A DNA stretch of 64,000 nucleotides from Ruminococcus sp. GTDB lineage: Bacteria; Bacillota; Clostridia; Lachnospirales; Lachnospiraceae. Under the pieces are notes generated by a model, which searched no databases, had not been told where the DNA came from, and worked only from the letters and a program-made list of their open reading frames with translations. Location: positions 1 to 64,000 of the forward strand of contig JACERV010000017.1 of NCBI GenBank assembly GCA_013911065.1, read 5' to 3'. The position numbers were made by a program, and so were the translations under genes. This document shows, one piece after another, positions 15,689 through 24,088 of the stretch (position 1 is its first letter; each line of letters opens with the position of its first letter).

Positions 15689-17278
15689 ATGGCAATACCT
15701 GTTTATGTCGTAACCGGGTTTTTATACTCGGGAAAAACCACCTTTTTAAACTCATTGCTGAATCAGCCTGGACGGCGGGAAATAAAAACACTATTGCTGC
15801 AGTTTGAAACAGGCGAGGAGGCATTTCAAAGACATCTCAGAAATTGTAACAACAAAAGTTTCTCCAAAAAGGACCTGGAAAAGCAGCAGGAGCAAGTTAT
15901 CCAGGCTATTTATGCATGTATAAAGGAGTGGGAACCAGATGAAATCTGGATTGAATGGAATGGGGTGGCTTCCTTTTCCAAACTTCAGGAGTTATTGCTA
16001 GCTCCGCCGCTGAGCGGCTCCTGTAAAATCCAAAAGGTAATTCATATTGCCGAGGCTGTGAATCTGGAGGAAATGCTGGGGCGGACTGGAAGTGCTCTTC
16101 CCGAACAGATTGCAAATAGTGATGTTGTCATTTTACGTACCCCGCAAAGTGGGGGAGGAACTGCGGCATATCAGCAGATGCGCCGTACAATAAAAATTCT
16201 GAATCCAGGTGTTGCCACATATAGGCTCAGGGGCATGGAATTTAGAAATTTACACAAATGGGTTTTCCGGGAAACAGGTCCTAAAATTAGTTCCTTTTTT
16301 CTGGCCTTACTCTGTGTGGCAACATTATACCTTCTGGTAAAGCCCGTTTTCAGCCAAATGCCAATATCTATAAATACCATAATAAATGTATTCCTGGGAA
16401 TTATACTTCAGGCAATTCCGTTTTTACTTCTCGGGGTACTACTTTCCTCATTCATTCAAATTTTCATTCCAAAAGCCTGGATTGAAAAATGGTTTCCAAA
16501 ATCTCTTGCCGGAGGTATAACAATAGCTATTTTAGGAGGATTTTGCCTGCCGGTATGTGATTGTGCCTCTATCCCTATTTTTAAGAGCCTGGTAAAGAAA
16601 GGAATTCCACTTCCTGCCGCAATTACATTTTTGCTGGCTGCACCGGTCATTAACCCGGTTGTTATCTTATCAACTTACTATGCATTTGGGGGAGACTTGA
16701 TTATTGTAGCACAGCGCATCTGCATGGGAATCACTGCATCCATAATCATTGGTCTTAGCTTTGCAGTTCGTTCCTCAAAGGGACGGGTGCTGCCTGCGGG
16801 CAGATTTGATGGCCTGATGTGCAGTTGCGGCTGCTATCAGGATATGGATTCTATGACCGGGCCCGGTAACAAAATAGATTTGTTTTTCCGGCATGCACAG
16901 GCGGAATTTTTTGACGTGGGGAAATATCTGATGCTCGGCTCCTTTGTAGCTTCTGTTTTTCAAGCTTTAGACACGGGCCTGTCGGGCGGCATACAAAGAG
17001 AAGCAGGGACAGCAGTATCTATGGTTATTATGATGGGGATGGCCTTCACCCTTTCTTTATGTTCCTCATCAGATGCGGTGATTGCACGCAGTTTTTCCAC
17101 TCAGTTTCCAATGGCAGCTATTATGAGCTTTCTGGTATTTGGCCCGATGATGGATATCAAAAATATGATGATGCTCTCCTCCGGATTTTCAAAACGTTTT
17201 ATTGGCAGGCTGATTTTTACATCTTTTGCAGTGTGTTTTACAGTTGTATTCTTATTTTATCAAATAGGAGGAAGATAG
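15689..17278 (+). CDS. G3E-like GTPase fused to a UPF0718 (DUF318) permease
   Basis: A 529-residue two-part protein. Residues 1 to about 195 form a P-loop domain with GFLYSGKTT (10-18) that resembles CobW proteins, but the C-x-C-C metal motif and ENDFG segment are missing, so it is a diverged GTPase. From about 200 to 529 is a permease of the UPF0718/YcgR family with about eight helices and the characteristic C286-L-P-V-C290-D-C292 motif. A loop carries C378-x-C380-x-C382. The reading frame is continuous, with no internal stop or obvious restart. Position between a G3E chaperone and a TIGR03943 protein (the YcgQ-type partner of YcgR) suggests a membrane metal transporter gated by a GTPase. 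Substrate unknown. Confidence 0.85.
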   Translation: MAIPVYVVTGFLYSGKTTFLNSLLNQPGRREIKTLLLQFETGEEAFQRHLRNCNNKSFSKKDLEKQQEQVIQAIYACIKEWEPDEIWIEWNGVASFSKLQELLLAPPLSGSCKIQKVIHIAEAVNLEEMLGRTGSALPEQIANSDVVILRTPQSGGGTAAYQQMRRTIKILNPGVATYRLRGMEFRNLHKWVFRETGPKISSFFLALLCVATLYLLVKPVFSQMPISINTIINVFLGIILQAIPFLLLGVLLSSFIQIFIPKAWIEKWFPKSLAGGITIAILGGFCLPVCDCASIPIFKSLVKKGIPLPAAITFLLAAPVINPVVILSTYYAFGGDLIIVAQRICMGITASIIIGLSFAVRSSKGRVLPAGRFDGLMCSCGCYQDMDSMTGPGNKIDLFFRHAQAEFFDVGKYLMLGSFVASVFQALDTGLSGGIQREAGTAVSMVIMMGMAFTLSLCSSSDAVIARSFSTQFPMAAIMSFLVFGPMMDIKNMMMLSSGFSKRFIGRLIFTSFAVCFTVVFLFYQIGGR

Positions 17279-18109
17279 ATGCAGATAAAGGTAAGAGTAA
17301 TCAATCCTCAAATTTTACTGGAGTGCCTGTGTTGTTGCTTATTTTCCGCATTGCTGGTTTATTTGGCGGGTAGCGGGAAATATCTTTCTTATATCACGCC
17401 GCGGATGAAACCATATCTTTATTTTTCGGCAATTGTCATGGGAATGTGGGCTTTATCTGGAATCAGACACCTATTCCGGCCGCAGCATAGAGTCCGGTCC
17501 ATACATTGCCTTATATTAGCCGTTCCGATTCTGCTGATGTTGCTTCCTCATGCCCCCCTGGGGGTATCGGATGTCACAAAAAACTATTCTGGCGGCGGCT
17601 CCTTGTTCAATTTATCCGGGACAAAACAATCTAATGATACGCTGGATTCGGGGAAAACTGCGCCTGCCGATGTTCAGCCTGCATCAGCGGAAGAGGAGAG
17701 TTCTAGTACATTGCCGGGATTGGATATAGCAAGTAAAAAAATCACTGTTTCAAATGAAGATTTCTCAATATGGCTTGCTGAATTTGATTTTAATGGAAAG
17801 CAGTATGAAGGGTATACGGTAGTTATGACAGGATTTGTTTTTAATGATTTTGAAGTGCCAAAAGAAGACGAGTTTGTTATCTCAAGACTGGCAATGACAT
17901 GCTGTATTGCAGATTTATCTCCGACAGGCGTGCGTTGTATCTATGAGGATGCCTCAGAACTCAACAGTGAGGACTGGATCACTGTCGAAGGGACTTTTTC
18001 TATTAGGGAATATCAATATGGAAACATAACGAGAGAGGAGCCGCTGATTACAGTTACTAACATCGCACCCTCTGAACCGGTAGCAGAGTATGTTTATCCA
18101 TTTGTTTAA
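17279..18109 (+). CDS. TIGR03943 family (YcgQ/UPF0703-like) membrane protein
   Basis: A 276-residue protein with three N-terminal hydrophobic segments (about 12-30, 42-60, 75-92), a low-complexity Ser/Ala/Glu-rich linker (about 120-145), and a soluble C-terminal domain with CCIADLSP and EDWITVEGTF. These are features of the TIGR03943 family, which is almost always next to a UPF0718 permease, as in Bacillus subtilis ycgR-ycgQ. Its ATG follows the fusion gene's TAG directly, with AGGAGGAAG as ribosome site, so the pair is coupled. Molecular function is not established; a partner subunit of the permease is the likely role. Confidence 0.85.
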   Translation: MQIKVRVINPQILLECLCCCLFSALLVYLAGSGKYLSYITPRMKPYLYFSAIVMGMWALSGIRHLFRPQHRVRSIHCLILAVPILLMLLPHAPLGVSDVTKNYSGGGSLFNLSGTKQSNDTLDSGKTAPADVQPASAEEESSSTLPGLDIASKKITVSNEDFSIWLAEFDFNGKQYEGYTVVMTGFVFNDFEVPKEDEFVISRLAMTCCIADLSPTGVRCIYEDASELNSEDWITVEGTFSIREYQYGNITREEPLITVTNIAPSEPVAEYVYPFV

Positions 18110-18118
18110 TCTGTTATA

Positions 18119-18159
18119 GCTCAGCCATAATCCCGGTTGCATTTTGCCTCAGGCTGAGC
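18119..18159 (+). terminator. Possible weak terminator of the G3E cassette
   Basis: GCTCAGCC (18119-18126) and GGCTGAGC (18152-18159) form a perfect 8-bp stem with a 25-base loop. There is no T run after it, so termination may be inefficient or Rho-dependent. Confidence 0.4.
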
Positions 18160-18172
18160 GGTAATAAAAATC

Positions 18173-18200
18173 TTGACGATATAATAAAAAGTGATATAAT
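18173..18200 (+). promoter_or_regulatory. Promoter of the yibE-yibF pair
   Basis: TTGACG (18173-18178), a 16-base spacer, TATAAT (18195-18200). Transcription would start near 18207, 36 bases before the first ATG. Confidence 0.75.
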
Positions 18201-18242
18201 GTGAAAATAGTTTTTAATATATGAAATGAGAGGCTCACGTAC

Positions 18243-19382
18243 ATGAAGCTGCTGAACCGGCTGAAGAAAATTATGCATATTCTTTTAGCCACCCAAAAAA
18301 GAAAGGGGTTCTGTTTATTAATATTCATCTATTTCGCCGTTCTTATATTTGTAGCAAATAATCAATGGTTGTACAAAACACCTATAGCAAAAATTACGGA
18401 AGTACATACTGAAGAAAAGAAGACAATGGAAGCTACGCGCGGAGAAAAAGAAATCTATTATAAACAAAGTCTAAGAGCCATTGTTTTAAATGGTGAATGG
18501 AAGGGCAAAAGCATTACATTAAAAAATGAATATTCTTATTCCGGCGTTCTGAATCAAAAATACCACAAGGGAGACCGGGTCCTGGTAAATGTAAATGGGG
18601 AATCTCAAACCGGAGGCATAAAAGGGCTGAAGCGGGATGTACATCTGACCGCTCTTATTGGTGCACTTGTTATTCTGCTTATATTTATAACCGGGAGAAA
18701 AGGAATCCTGACAATCTGTACGCTTGTGGTAAATGCAGGGATTTTCATTGTAGGATTTTCGCGTTTTCTAAAAGATGATGATATTTTGGGAATCTGTAAT
18801 ATCATGTCGGTTTTGTTTGCTGTCGGAACACTTTTATTACTCAATGGTTTCAACAAAAGAACATTGGCGGCTATTGTTTCTACTTTATGTGTTCTGGCAG
18901 CAATTATGGGGATTTTTGATGCTGTGATGGCATATGAAGGGGCATTGGATTATTCTACAATGGAGTATCTGGGAAGTTTGGACAACCCCAGTGAATTATT
19001 TCGTGCAGAAGTCATGCTGGCAGGGCTGGGGGCAATCATGGACGTAGCAGTTACGATTTCTGCCGCCCTTGGAGAGATTCTTCATAAAAATCCTCAGGTA
19101 ACATTTTTTCAATTATTCCGCTCAGGAAGAGAAATTGGATATGATATTATGGGAACGATGATGAATGTTCTGCTTTTTGTTTTTGGCTGCGGCCTGATTC
19201 CTTCCTTCTTAATCCGAATGAATAACGACATAGGCTTCCTGACTATTGTACGGCTGCATATTCCTTATGAAATCTGCCGTTTTCTAATTGAAAGTATCGG
19301 AATTGTTCTGACGATTCCCATATCTATTTTGGTTGCCTCTTTATTTATGAAACTTAGATTCAGACCAGGAGGAGAAAAATGA
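18243..19382 (+). CDS. YibE/F-like membrane protein (first of pair)
   Basis: A 379-residue polytopic protein. It has an N-terminal anchor (about 21-39), a soluble beta-rich stretch to about residue 130, then seven or so helices. Segments such as MAYEGALDYSTMEYLG and AGLGAIMDVAVTISAALGEI are hallmark YibE/F motifs. The family is widespread in Firmicutes and its function is unknown. The stop codon overlaps the start of the next gene (ATGA), so the pair is coupled and probably forms one complex. Confidence 0.85.
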   Translation: MKLLNRLKKIMHILLATQKRKGFCLLIFIYFAVLIFVANNQWLYKTPIAKITEVHTEEKKTMEATRGEKEIYYKQSLRAIVLNGEWKGKSITLKNEYSYSGVLNQKYHKGDRVLVNVNGESQTGGIKGLKRDVHLTALIGALVILLIFITGRKGILTICTLVVNAGIFIVGFSRFLKDDDILGICNIMSVLFAVGTLLLLNGFNKRTLAAIVSTLCVLAAIMGIFDAVMAYEGALDYSTMEYLGSLDNPSELFRAEVMLAGLGAIMDVAVTISAALGEILHKNPQVTFFQLFRSGREIGYDIMGTMMNVLLFVFGCGLIPSFLIRMNNDIGFLTIVRLHIPYEICRFLIESIGIVLTIPISILVASLFMKLRFRPGGEK

Positions 19383-20152
19383 TAGGGATACTTGCACTTA
19401 TTCTTTTCATACTAATATTAGTAGTAGGCGGTGACCGTGGTGCCGTTTCGGTAATGGCACTTACCGGAAATATTATCATATTGTCCCTGGCAGTCATTTT
19501 ATTAGCCCGCGGCCACTCCCCAATACTGATTACGCTCTTAGCAGGAGGAATTATTAGTTACATTACTTTAGTTAAGCAGAACGGAAGAAATGTGAAAACA
19601 GGGGCAGCATTTCTTGCCACTGCAATTGTAATGCTTCTTCTCATGTTTGCGATTTATAGTATGGTATGGGCTTCAAAAAGCGGAGGGCTGAATGAGATTC
19701 AGGCTATGCAGGAAGATGTCATGTATTACTATAGTGTTGATATTCACATCAACATGCTTCATATTGCAGTATGTATATGCCTGCTCAGTACCCTTGGCGC
19801 GGTACTGGATACCACATTATCTATTACTTCATCCGTATATGAAGTGGCAGCCCATAAGCAGGATTTGAGCAGGCAGGAGTTATATCATTCCGGCCTTCAG
19901 ATAGGAAAAGAGATTATCGGTACAACCGTCAATACACTATTGTTTGCATATTTAGGCGAATCCATTTTACTATTTGCCTATCTAAAAATGGGAAAATTCA
20001 CATTTGAGACAATCCTGAATTCAAAGTTTTTATTTCAGGATGTGGCTGTTATGCTATTTGGCGGAATTGCCTGCCTGCTGGCAGTTCCGGCTGCGTCCAT
20101 CTGTATTGCATATTTTATCCGGCCTGAAAATATCGTGTTATCTGAGCAATAA
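19379..20152 (+). CDS. YibE/F-like membrane protein (second of pair)
   Basis: A 257-residue protein with about seven hydrophobic helices and the family motif CLLSTLGAVLDTTLSITSSVYE, the counterpart of the AGLGAIMDVAVTISAAL motif in its upstream neighbour. It lacks the soluble N-terminal part. The four-base overlap with the previous gene and the shared motif suggest an ancient duplication and a heteromeric membrane complex. Its stop codon is immediately followed by hairpin copy 2. Confidence 0.83.
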   Translation: MIGILALILFILILVVGGDRGAVSVMALTGNIIILSLAVILLARGHSPILITLLAGGIISYITLVKQNGRNVKTGAAFLATAIVMLLLMFAIYSMVWASKSGGLNEIQAMQEDVMYYYSVDIHINMLHIAVCICLLSTLGAVLDTTLSITSSVYEVAAHKQDLSRQELYHSGLQIGKEIIGTTVNTLLFAYLGESILLFAYLKMGKFTFETILNSKFLFQDVAVMLFGGIACLLAVPAASICIAYFIRPENIVLSEQ

Positions 20153-20218
20153 GTAAGTTCTAATCTCCCCCTCCCTCTACTATATTGGTAATAGACGATA
20201 TAGTAGAGGGAGTTTTCT
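20153..20218 (+). repeat. SD-burying hairpin element, copy 2
   Basis: Starts GTAAGTTCTAA; a perfect 15-bp stem, CTCCCTCTACTATAT (20171-20185) with ATATAGTAGAGGGAG (20198-20212), 12-base loop, then TTTTCT and the ATG of the carboxypeptidase gene. The right arm contains AGGGAG, the only Shine-Dalgarno candidate for that gene, so the hairpin may block its translation as well as end yibF transcription. Confidence 0.75.
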
Positions 20219-21469
20219 ATGAAACAAGTATTGGCGGTAATTTTAAGTGCATTCCTATGTATGCAGAATGTATATGCGATGCCGGCGAAAGAATATATTG
20301 TCTATGAGGATACACAGGAAACGGTTCCGGAAGATACAGGAGAAGCACAGGAAACTGTTGCAGAAGATACCGTAGATACAGAAACTGCGGGGCCCCAGAT
20401 CAGCGCACCGTCCGCAATTTTGATGGAGGCTTCTACAGGAGAAGTTATTTATGAGAAAGATGCGGATACACCGCGTCCGCCTGCGAGCGTTACAAAGGTT
20501 ATGACCATGCTGCTGATTTTTGATGCTTTGGAAGCAGGAAAAATCAAATTAGAAGATCAGGTAACCGTTTCTGAATTTGCTGCTTCTATGGGAGGCTCAC
20601 AGGTGTTCTTGGAGCCGGGAGAGACGCAGAGCGTAGAAACGATGCTTAAATGTATCTCTGTTGCCAGTGCCAACGATGCATGCGTAGCAATGGCAGAATA
20701 CATATGCGGCAGTGAAGACGAATTTGTCAGACAGATGAATGAGCGGGCAAAAGGACTTGGAATGGAAAATACTAATTTTGTCAACTGCAACGGACTGGAT
20801 GCTGACGGACATGTAACAAGTGCCCGAGATATTGCTCTGATGTCAAGGGAATTGATTTCAAAGTACCCGAAAATCCAGGACTATTGCATGATATGGATGG
20901 AGAACATCACCCATACAACAAAAAAAGGAACCACAGAGTTTGGGCTTACCAACACAAACAAGCTGGTCAGACAGTATGAGTATGCTACCGGATTAAAAAC
21001 CGGCTCCACAGGATTGGCAAAATTCTGCGTTTCTGCAACTGCAAAGAAAAATGATATTGAAATGATTGCAGTCATTATGGCTGCAGAAGACTCCAAAGCC
21101 AGATTCAAGGATGCCACAACCCTGTTGAGTTATGGTTTCGGAAAATGCCAGCTCTATAAAGATGAAAACCCCGAGCAGTTGAAAAATATTGAAGTAAAGG
21201 GCGGTGTAGAAGAAACAGTACCCTGTGAATACGCCGGTACTTTTCAGTATCTTGATACAACAGGGGCAAACCTGGCAGGCATCACGAAAAAACTAAACGT
21301 TGCGGAAAGTCTGGAAGCACCTGTGAAAAAGGGAGATGTTGTCGGAAACCTGATCTATGAGATGGACGGGAAGAAAATCGGTAAAGTAGACATTATCGTC
21401 TCTAAAAATGTAAAAAAAGCCGGACTAATTGACTACTTCAAGAAAATAATGGAGCAATTCAGGACGTAG
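20219..21469 (+). CDS. D-alanyl-D-alanine carboxypeptidase (S11, DacF-like)
   Basis: A 416-residue low-molecular-weight penicillin-binding protein that trims the terminal D-Ala from peptidoglycan stem peptides. It has a cleavable signal peptide (about 1-20), an acidic linker, then the catalytic triad of motifs: S90-V-T-K93, SAN in SVASANDACV, and K260-T-G262. A PBP5-type C-terminal beta domain follows. Its ATG is six bases after a 15-bp hairpin whose arm holds the ribosome binding site, an unusual arrangement. A second, diverged gene of the same family is at 24758; one or both may act on spore cortex, as DacF and DacB do in Bacillus. Confidence 0.9.
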   Translation: MKQVLAVILSAFLCMQNVYAMPAKEYIVYEDTQETVPEDTGEAQETVAEDTVDTETAGPQISAPSAILMEASTGEVIYEKDADTPRPPASVTKVMTMLLIFDALEAGKIKLEDQVTVSEFAASMGGSQVFLEPGETQSVETMLKCISVASANDACVAMAEYICGSEDEFVRQMNERAKGLGMENTNFVNCNGLDADGHVTSARDIALMSRELISKYPKIQDYCMIWMENITHTTKKGTTEFGLTNTNKLVRQYEYATGLKTGSTGLAKFCVSATAKKNDIEMIAVIMAAEDSKARFKDATTLLSYGFGKCQLYKDENPEQLKNIEVKGGVEETVPCEYAGTFQYLDTTGANLAGITKKLNVAESLEAPVKKGDVVGNLIYEMDGKKIGKVDIIVSKNVKKAGLIDYFKKIMEQFRT

Positions 21470-21511
21470 TCTGTTATTCTCAAAATGAAAATTGTTACTT
21501 AAAATAAAAAA

Positions 21512-21540
21512 TTGAATTTACCCTGAAAAAATGGTAGGAT
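21512..21540 (+). promoter_or_regulatory. Promoter of deoC
   Basis: TTGAAT (21512-21517), 17 bases, TAGGAT (21535-21540). The predicted start of transcription is just ahead of the inverted repeat at 21557. Confidence 0.5.
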
Positions 21541-21556
21541 AGTATAAGACTATATA

Positions 21557-21583
21557 CTTCTTGAACTACTAATGTTCAAGAAG
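21557..21583 (+). promoter_or_regulatory. Inverted repeat in the deoC leader
   Basis: CTTCTTGAAC (21557-21566) and GTTCAAGAAG (21574-21583) form a perfect 10-bp dyad with a 7-base spacer, about 10 bases after the predicted transcription start. It could be an operator for a DeoR-like repressor or an RNA hairpin; there is no T run. Confidence 0.5.
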
Positions 21584-21632
21584 GTAAGGATTGCTGATAA
21601 AGGGAAGTTCGATATATAAATGGAGGATAAAA

Positions 21633-22289
21633 ATGGATTTTGCAAAAATGATTGACCATACAATTTTGAAAGCAGATGCAACAAAGGAAGATGTGAAAAA
21701 GCTTTGTATGGAGGCCATGAAATATGGCTTCCATTCTGTCTGTGTAAATTCCAGTTTTGTATATTACTGTGCACAGCTTTTAAAAGACAGCGAAGTAAAG
21801 ATATGTACAGTTGTAGGCTTTCCTTTGGGAGCCATGTCCACAGACGGGAAGGTGGGCGAGACACTTTCTGCCATAGAGGACGGCGCCGGCGAGATTGACA
21901 TGGTTATCCATGTAGGGATGATTAAAAGCCGGGACTGGGACTATGTAAAGCAGGATATTGCCTCCGTTGTGGAAGCCGCCGGGGATAGGGCTATTGTAAA
22001 GGTAATTCTTGAGACATGCCTTCTCACAGATGATGAAAAAGAATATGCATGCAGGATATGCAAAGAAGCAGGAGCCGATTTTGTGAAGACATCCACCGGT
22101 TTCTCAACGGATGGCGCCACAATAGAGGACGTTGCCCTGCTTCGAAAAACAGTCGGCCCGGTTATGGGAGTCAAGGCATCCGGCGGAATCCGGACACTGG
22201 AGACGGCCCAGGCTATGGTCCGTGCAGGTGCGGACAGACTGGGGACCAGTTCGGGAATTGTAATTGTAAAAGGAAGCCATCATGATTAA
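21633..22289 (+). CDS. deoC: Deoxyribose-phosphate aldolase
   Basis: A 218-residue class I aldolase that splits 2-deoxyribose-5-phosphate into glyceraldehyde-3-phosphate and acetaldehyde during deoxynucleoside salvage. The Schiff-base lysine is in DFVKTSTGF and the second active-site lysine in [15 protein letters not shown] near the start is a family signature. ATG 21633 is chosen because TGGAGG lies seven bases before it; an upstream in-frame ATG at 21591 has no ribosome site and would add non-conserved residues. No other deo genes are adjacent. The end overlaps the next gene by eight bases. Confidence 0.94.
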   Translation: MDFAKMIDHTILKADATKEDVKKLCMEAMKYGFHSVCVNSSFVYYCAQLLKDSEVKICTVVGFPLGAMSTDGKVGETLSAIEDGAGEIDMVIHVGMIKSRDWDYVKQDIASVVEAAGDRAIVKVILETCLLTDDEKEYACRICKEAGADFVKTSTGFSTDGATIEDVALLRKTVGPVMGVKASGGIRTLETAQAMVRAGADRLGTSSGIVIVKGSHHD

Positions 22290-23157
22290 AATGATAATCA
22301 TAGCTGTATTGCTTTTGATTTTCTTTGTGGAAGCAAAACGGGAACTGCACTTTTTTAAAGTTACCCGGTATTCTTTGTGTGTACCGAAATTTCACCTGCT
22401 GAATACAGAAAAAAAAGTGATTCTGCTGGCAGATTTGCATAACAAGGTATATGGGGACCAGAACAAGGAGTTATTAGAAGCTATACGCAGGGAAAAGCCG
22501 GACCTGATTCTGATTGCAGGGGACATGCTGGTAGGAAAAGAAAGTTTCTCCTTCCAGGTGGCACTGAACCTTATTACCAGGCTTCCGGATATCTGTCCTG
22601 TATACTATTCTCTTGGAAATCATGAGCAGCGTTTAAAGGAACATCCTCAGAAATACGAGCAGAGTGCATACAATAGTTATAAAAAAGCACTTCAAAGCTC
22701 CGGCGTTCGCCTTCTGGAAAATAAAACAGAGGAGCTTATGCTGGACAGACTCTGTGTGCGGATATCCGGGCTGGAGCTGCCTATGAAGACTTACAAAAAG
22801 TTCAGGAAACACAAAGTTGCAGCAGAGGATATCTGCCGCTGTATACAACAATCAGATCAAAGGAAATACAATATACTGCTTGCCCATAATCCGGTCTTTT
22901 TTCCGGCTTATAAGGAGTGGGGCGCTGATTTAACCGTGTCAGGCCATTTGCATGGGGGGATTATACGTATTCCCGGCCTTGGAGGGATTATTACGCCTCA
23001 GGCTGTGCTGTTCCCCAAGTATTCAGGTGAAATGACCCAGGAAGGGAATCAGGCCATCGCGGTGAGCAAGGGGCTGGGCACCCACACAATTAATTTGCGT
23101 TTCTGTAATTATGCGGAAATTGTCGTCATCAGCCTGCAGCCTTTTGCAAAAAAATAA
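22282..23157 (+). CDS. Membrane-anchored metallophosphoesterase
   Basis: A 291-residue calcineurin-like phosphoesterase. An N-terminal hydrophobic anchor (about 3-17) is followed by the five metal-binding blocks: DLHN, GDM, GNHE, HNPVF and GHLHGG. This is the YkuE/YaeI-type branch, some of whose members act on lipid-linked phosphates. The catalytic domain may face either side of the membrane; the single helix with a short basic flank does not settle it. Overlap of eight bases with deoC implies a shared transcript. The natural substrate cannot be inferred. Confidence 0.88.
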   Translation: MIKMIIIAVLLLIFFVEAKRELHFFKVTRYSLCVPKFHLLNTEKKVILLADLHNKVYGDQNKELLEAIRREKPDLILIAGDMLVGKESFSFQVALNLITRLPDICPVYYSLGNHEQRLKEHPQKYEQSAYNSYKKALQSSGVRLLENKTEELMLDRLCVRISGLELPMKTYKKFRKHKVAAEDICRCIQQSDQRKYNILLAHNPVFFPAYKEWGADLTVSGHLHGGIIRIPGLGGIITPQAVLFPKYSGEMTQEGNQAIAVSKGLGTHTINLRFCNYAEIVVISLQPFAKK

Positions 23158-23170
23158 GAATGTCTTGTGC

Positions 23171-23293
23171 AAGCCTAAGATGCATAAGTATGGAAACATC
23201 CATGTCACTAAGGCGTGAAAGAACCCCGCCTAAGTCGACAGGATGTACTTTGCAGCTAAGGCTTGAAAATACCAAGCCTAAGATGCATAAGTA
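23171..23293 (+). repeat. Direct repeats and paired hairpins ahead of scpA
   Basis: The 20-base unit AAGCCTAAGATGCATAAGTA occurs at 23171-23190 and again at 23274-23293. Between them are two hairpins, AGGCG/CGCCT (23211-23215 and 23227-23231) and AGGCTTG/CAAGCCT (23259-23265 and 23273-23279), each flanked by CTA and AAG. The element fills most of the 149-base gap between the phosphoesterase and scpA. Confidence 0.65.
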
Positions 23294-23306
23294 GGAGAGT
23301 GGAAGT

Positions 23307-24071
23307 ATGGGAATACCAGTAAAATTAGAAGTGTTTGAAGGTCCTTTAGACCTTCTGCTTCATTTAATTGATAAAAATAAAATAGATATTTACGATATCC
23401 CCATTGTAGAGATTACGGCCCAATACATGGAGTACATCCGCGGCATGCAGAAGGAAGATCTGAATGTCATGAGTGAATTTCTTGTAATGGCTGTTACTCT
23501 GCTGGATATCAAGTGCAGAATGCTTTTGCCCAAAGAGGTAAATGAGGACGGAGAGGAAGAGGACCCCCGGCAGGAGCTGGTAGAACAGCTTCTTCAGTAC
23601 AAAATGTATAAATATATGGCTTATGAGTTAAAAGACAGACACCTTAATGCAGATCAGGTCTTATATAAGGCACCTACGGTTCCCTCGGAAGTAATGGAGT
23701 ATGTGGAGCCTGTGGATATAGGTCTGCTTTTAGCTGACCTGACCTTAAAACAATTGAATCAGGTTTTTCAGGATGTCATGAAACGCAAGGAAGATAAAAT
23801 AGATCCGGTGAGAAGTAAATTCGGCAAAATTGAAAAGGAAGAAGTTCCTCTTCCTTTGAAGTTGTCCTATGTGGAAAATTATGCCCGTTCTCACCAAAAA
23901 TTCAGCTTCCGCCAACTTCTTGAAGAGCAGAAGAGTAAAATGCATATCGTAGTAACCTTCCTGGCAGTTCTGGAGTTAATGAAGCTGGGGACAATTCGGG
24001 TAGAACAGGAGGAAACATGCGGAGATATCATGATTGAGTGCAGTAAGCCCACTCTTGAACCGCTAAGTTGA
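23307..24071 (+). CDS. scpA: Segregation and condensation protein A
   Basis: The kleisin subunit (254 aa) of the SMC-ScpA-ScpB condensin, which compacts and helps separate sister chromosomes. The N-terminal motif FEGPLDLLLHLIDKNKIDIYDI is diagnostic for ScpA, and the C-terminal winged-helix region (FLAVLELMKLG) is intact. Length is normal. GGAGAG lies upstream of the ATG. scpB follows with its likely start 17 bases after the stop, the standard gene order. Confidence 0.95.
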   Translation: MGIPVKLEVFEGPLDLLLHLIDKNKIDIYDIPIVEITAQYMEYIRGMQKEDLNVMSEFLVMAVTLLDIKCRMLLPKEVNEDGEEEDPRQELVEQLLQYKMYKYMAYELKDRHLNADQVLYKAPTVPSEVMEYVEPVDIGLLLADLTLKQLNQVFQDVMKRKEDKIDPVRSKFGKIEKEEVPLPLKLSYVENYARSHQKFSFRQLLEEQKSKMHIVVTFLAVLELMKLGTIRVEQEETCGDIMIECSKPTLEPLS

Positions 24072-24088
24072 AAAGGATGGAAATAGAC

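Noticed and set aside
14720-17278. Cobalamin synthesis locus, suggested by CobW-like proteins
   Set aside because: No cob or cbi gene and no cobalamin riboswitch is present; the permease and TIGR03943 partners fit metal handling better.
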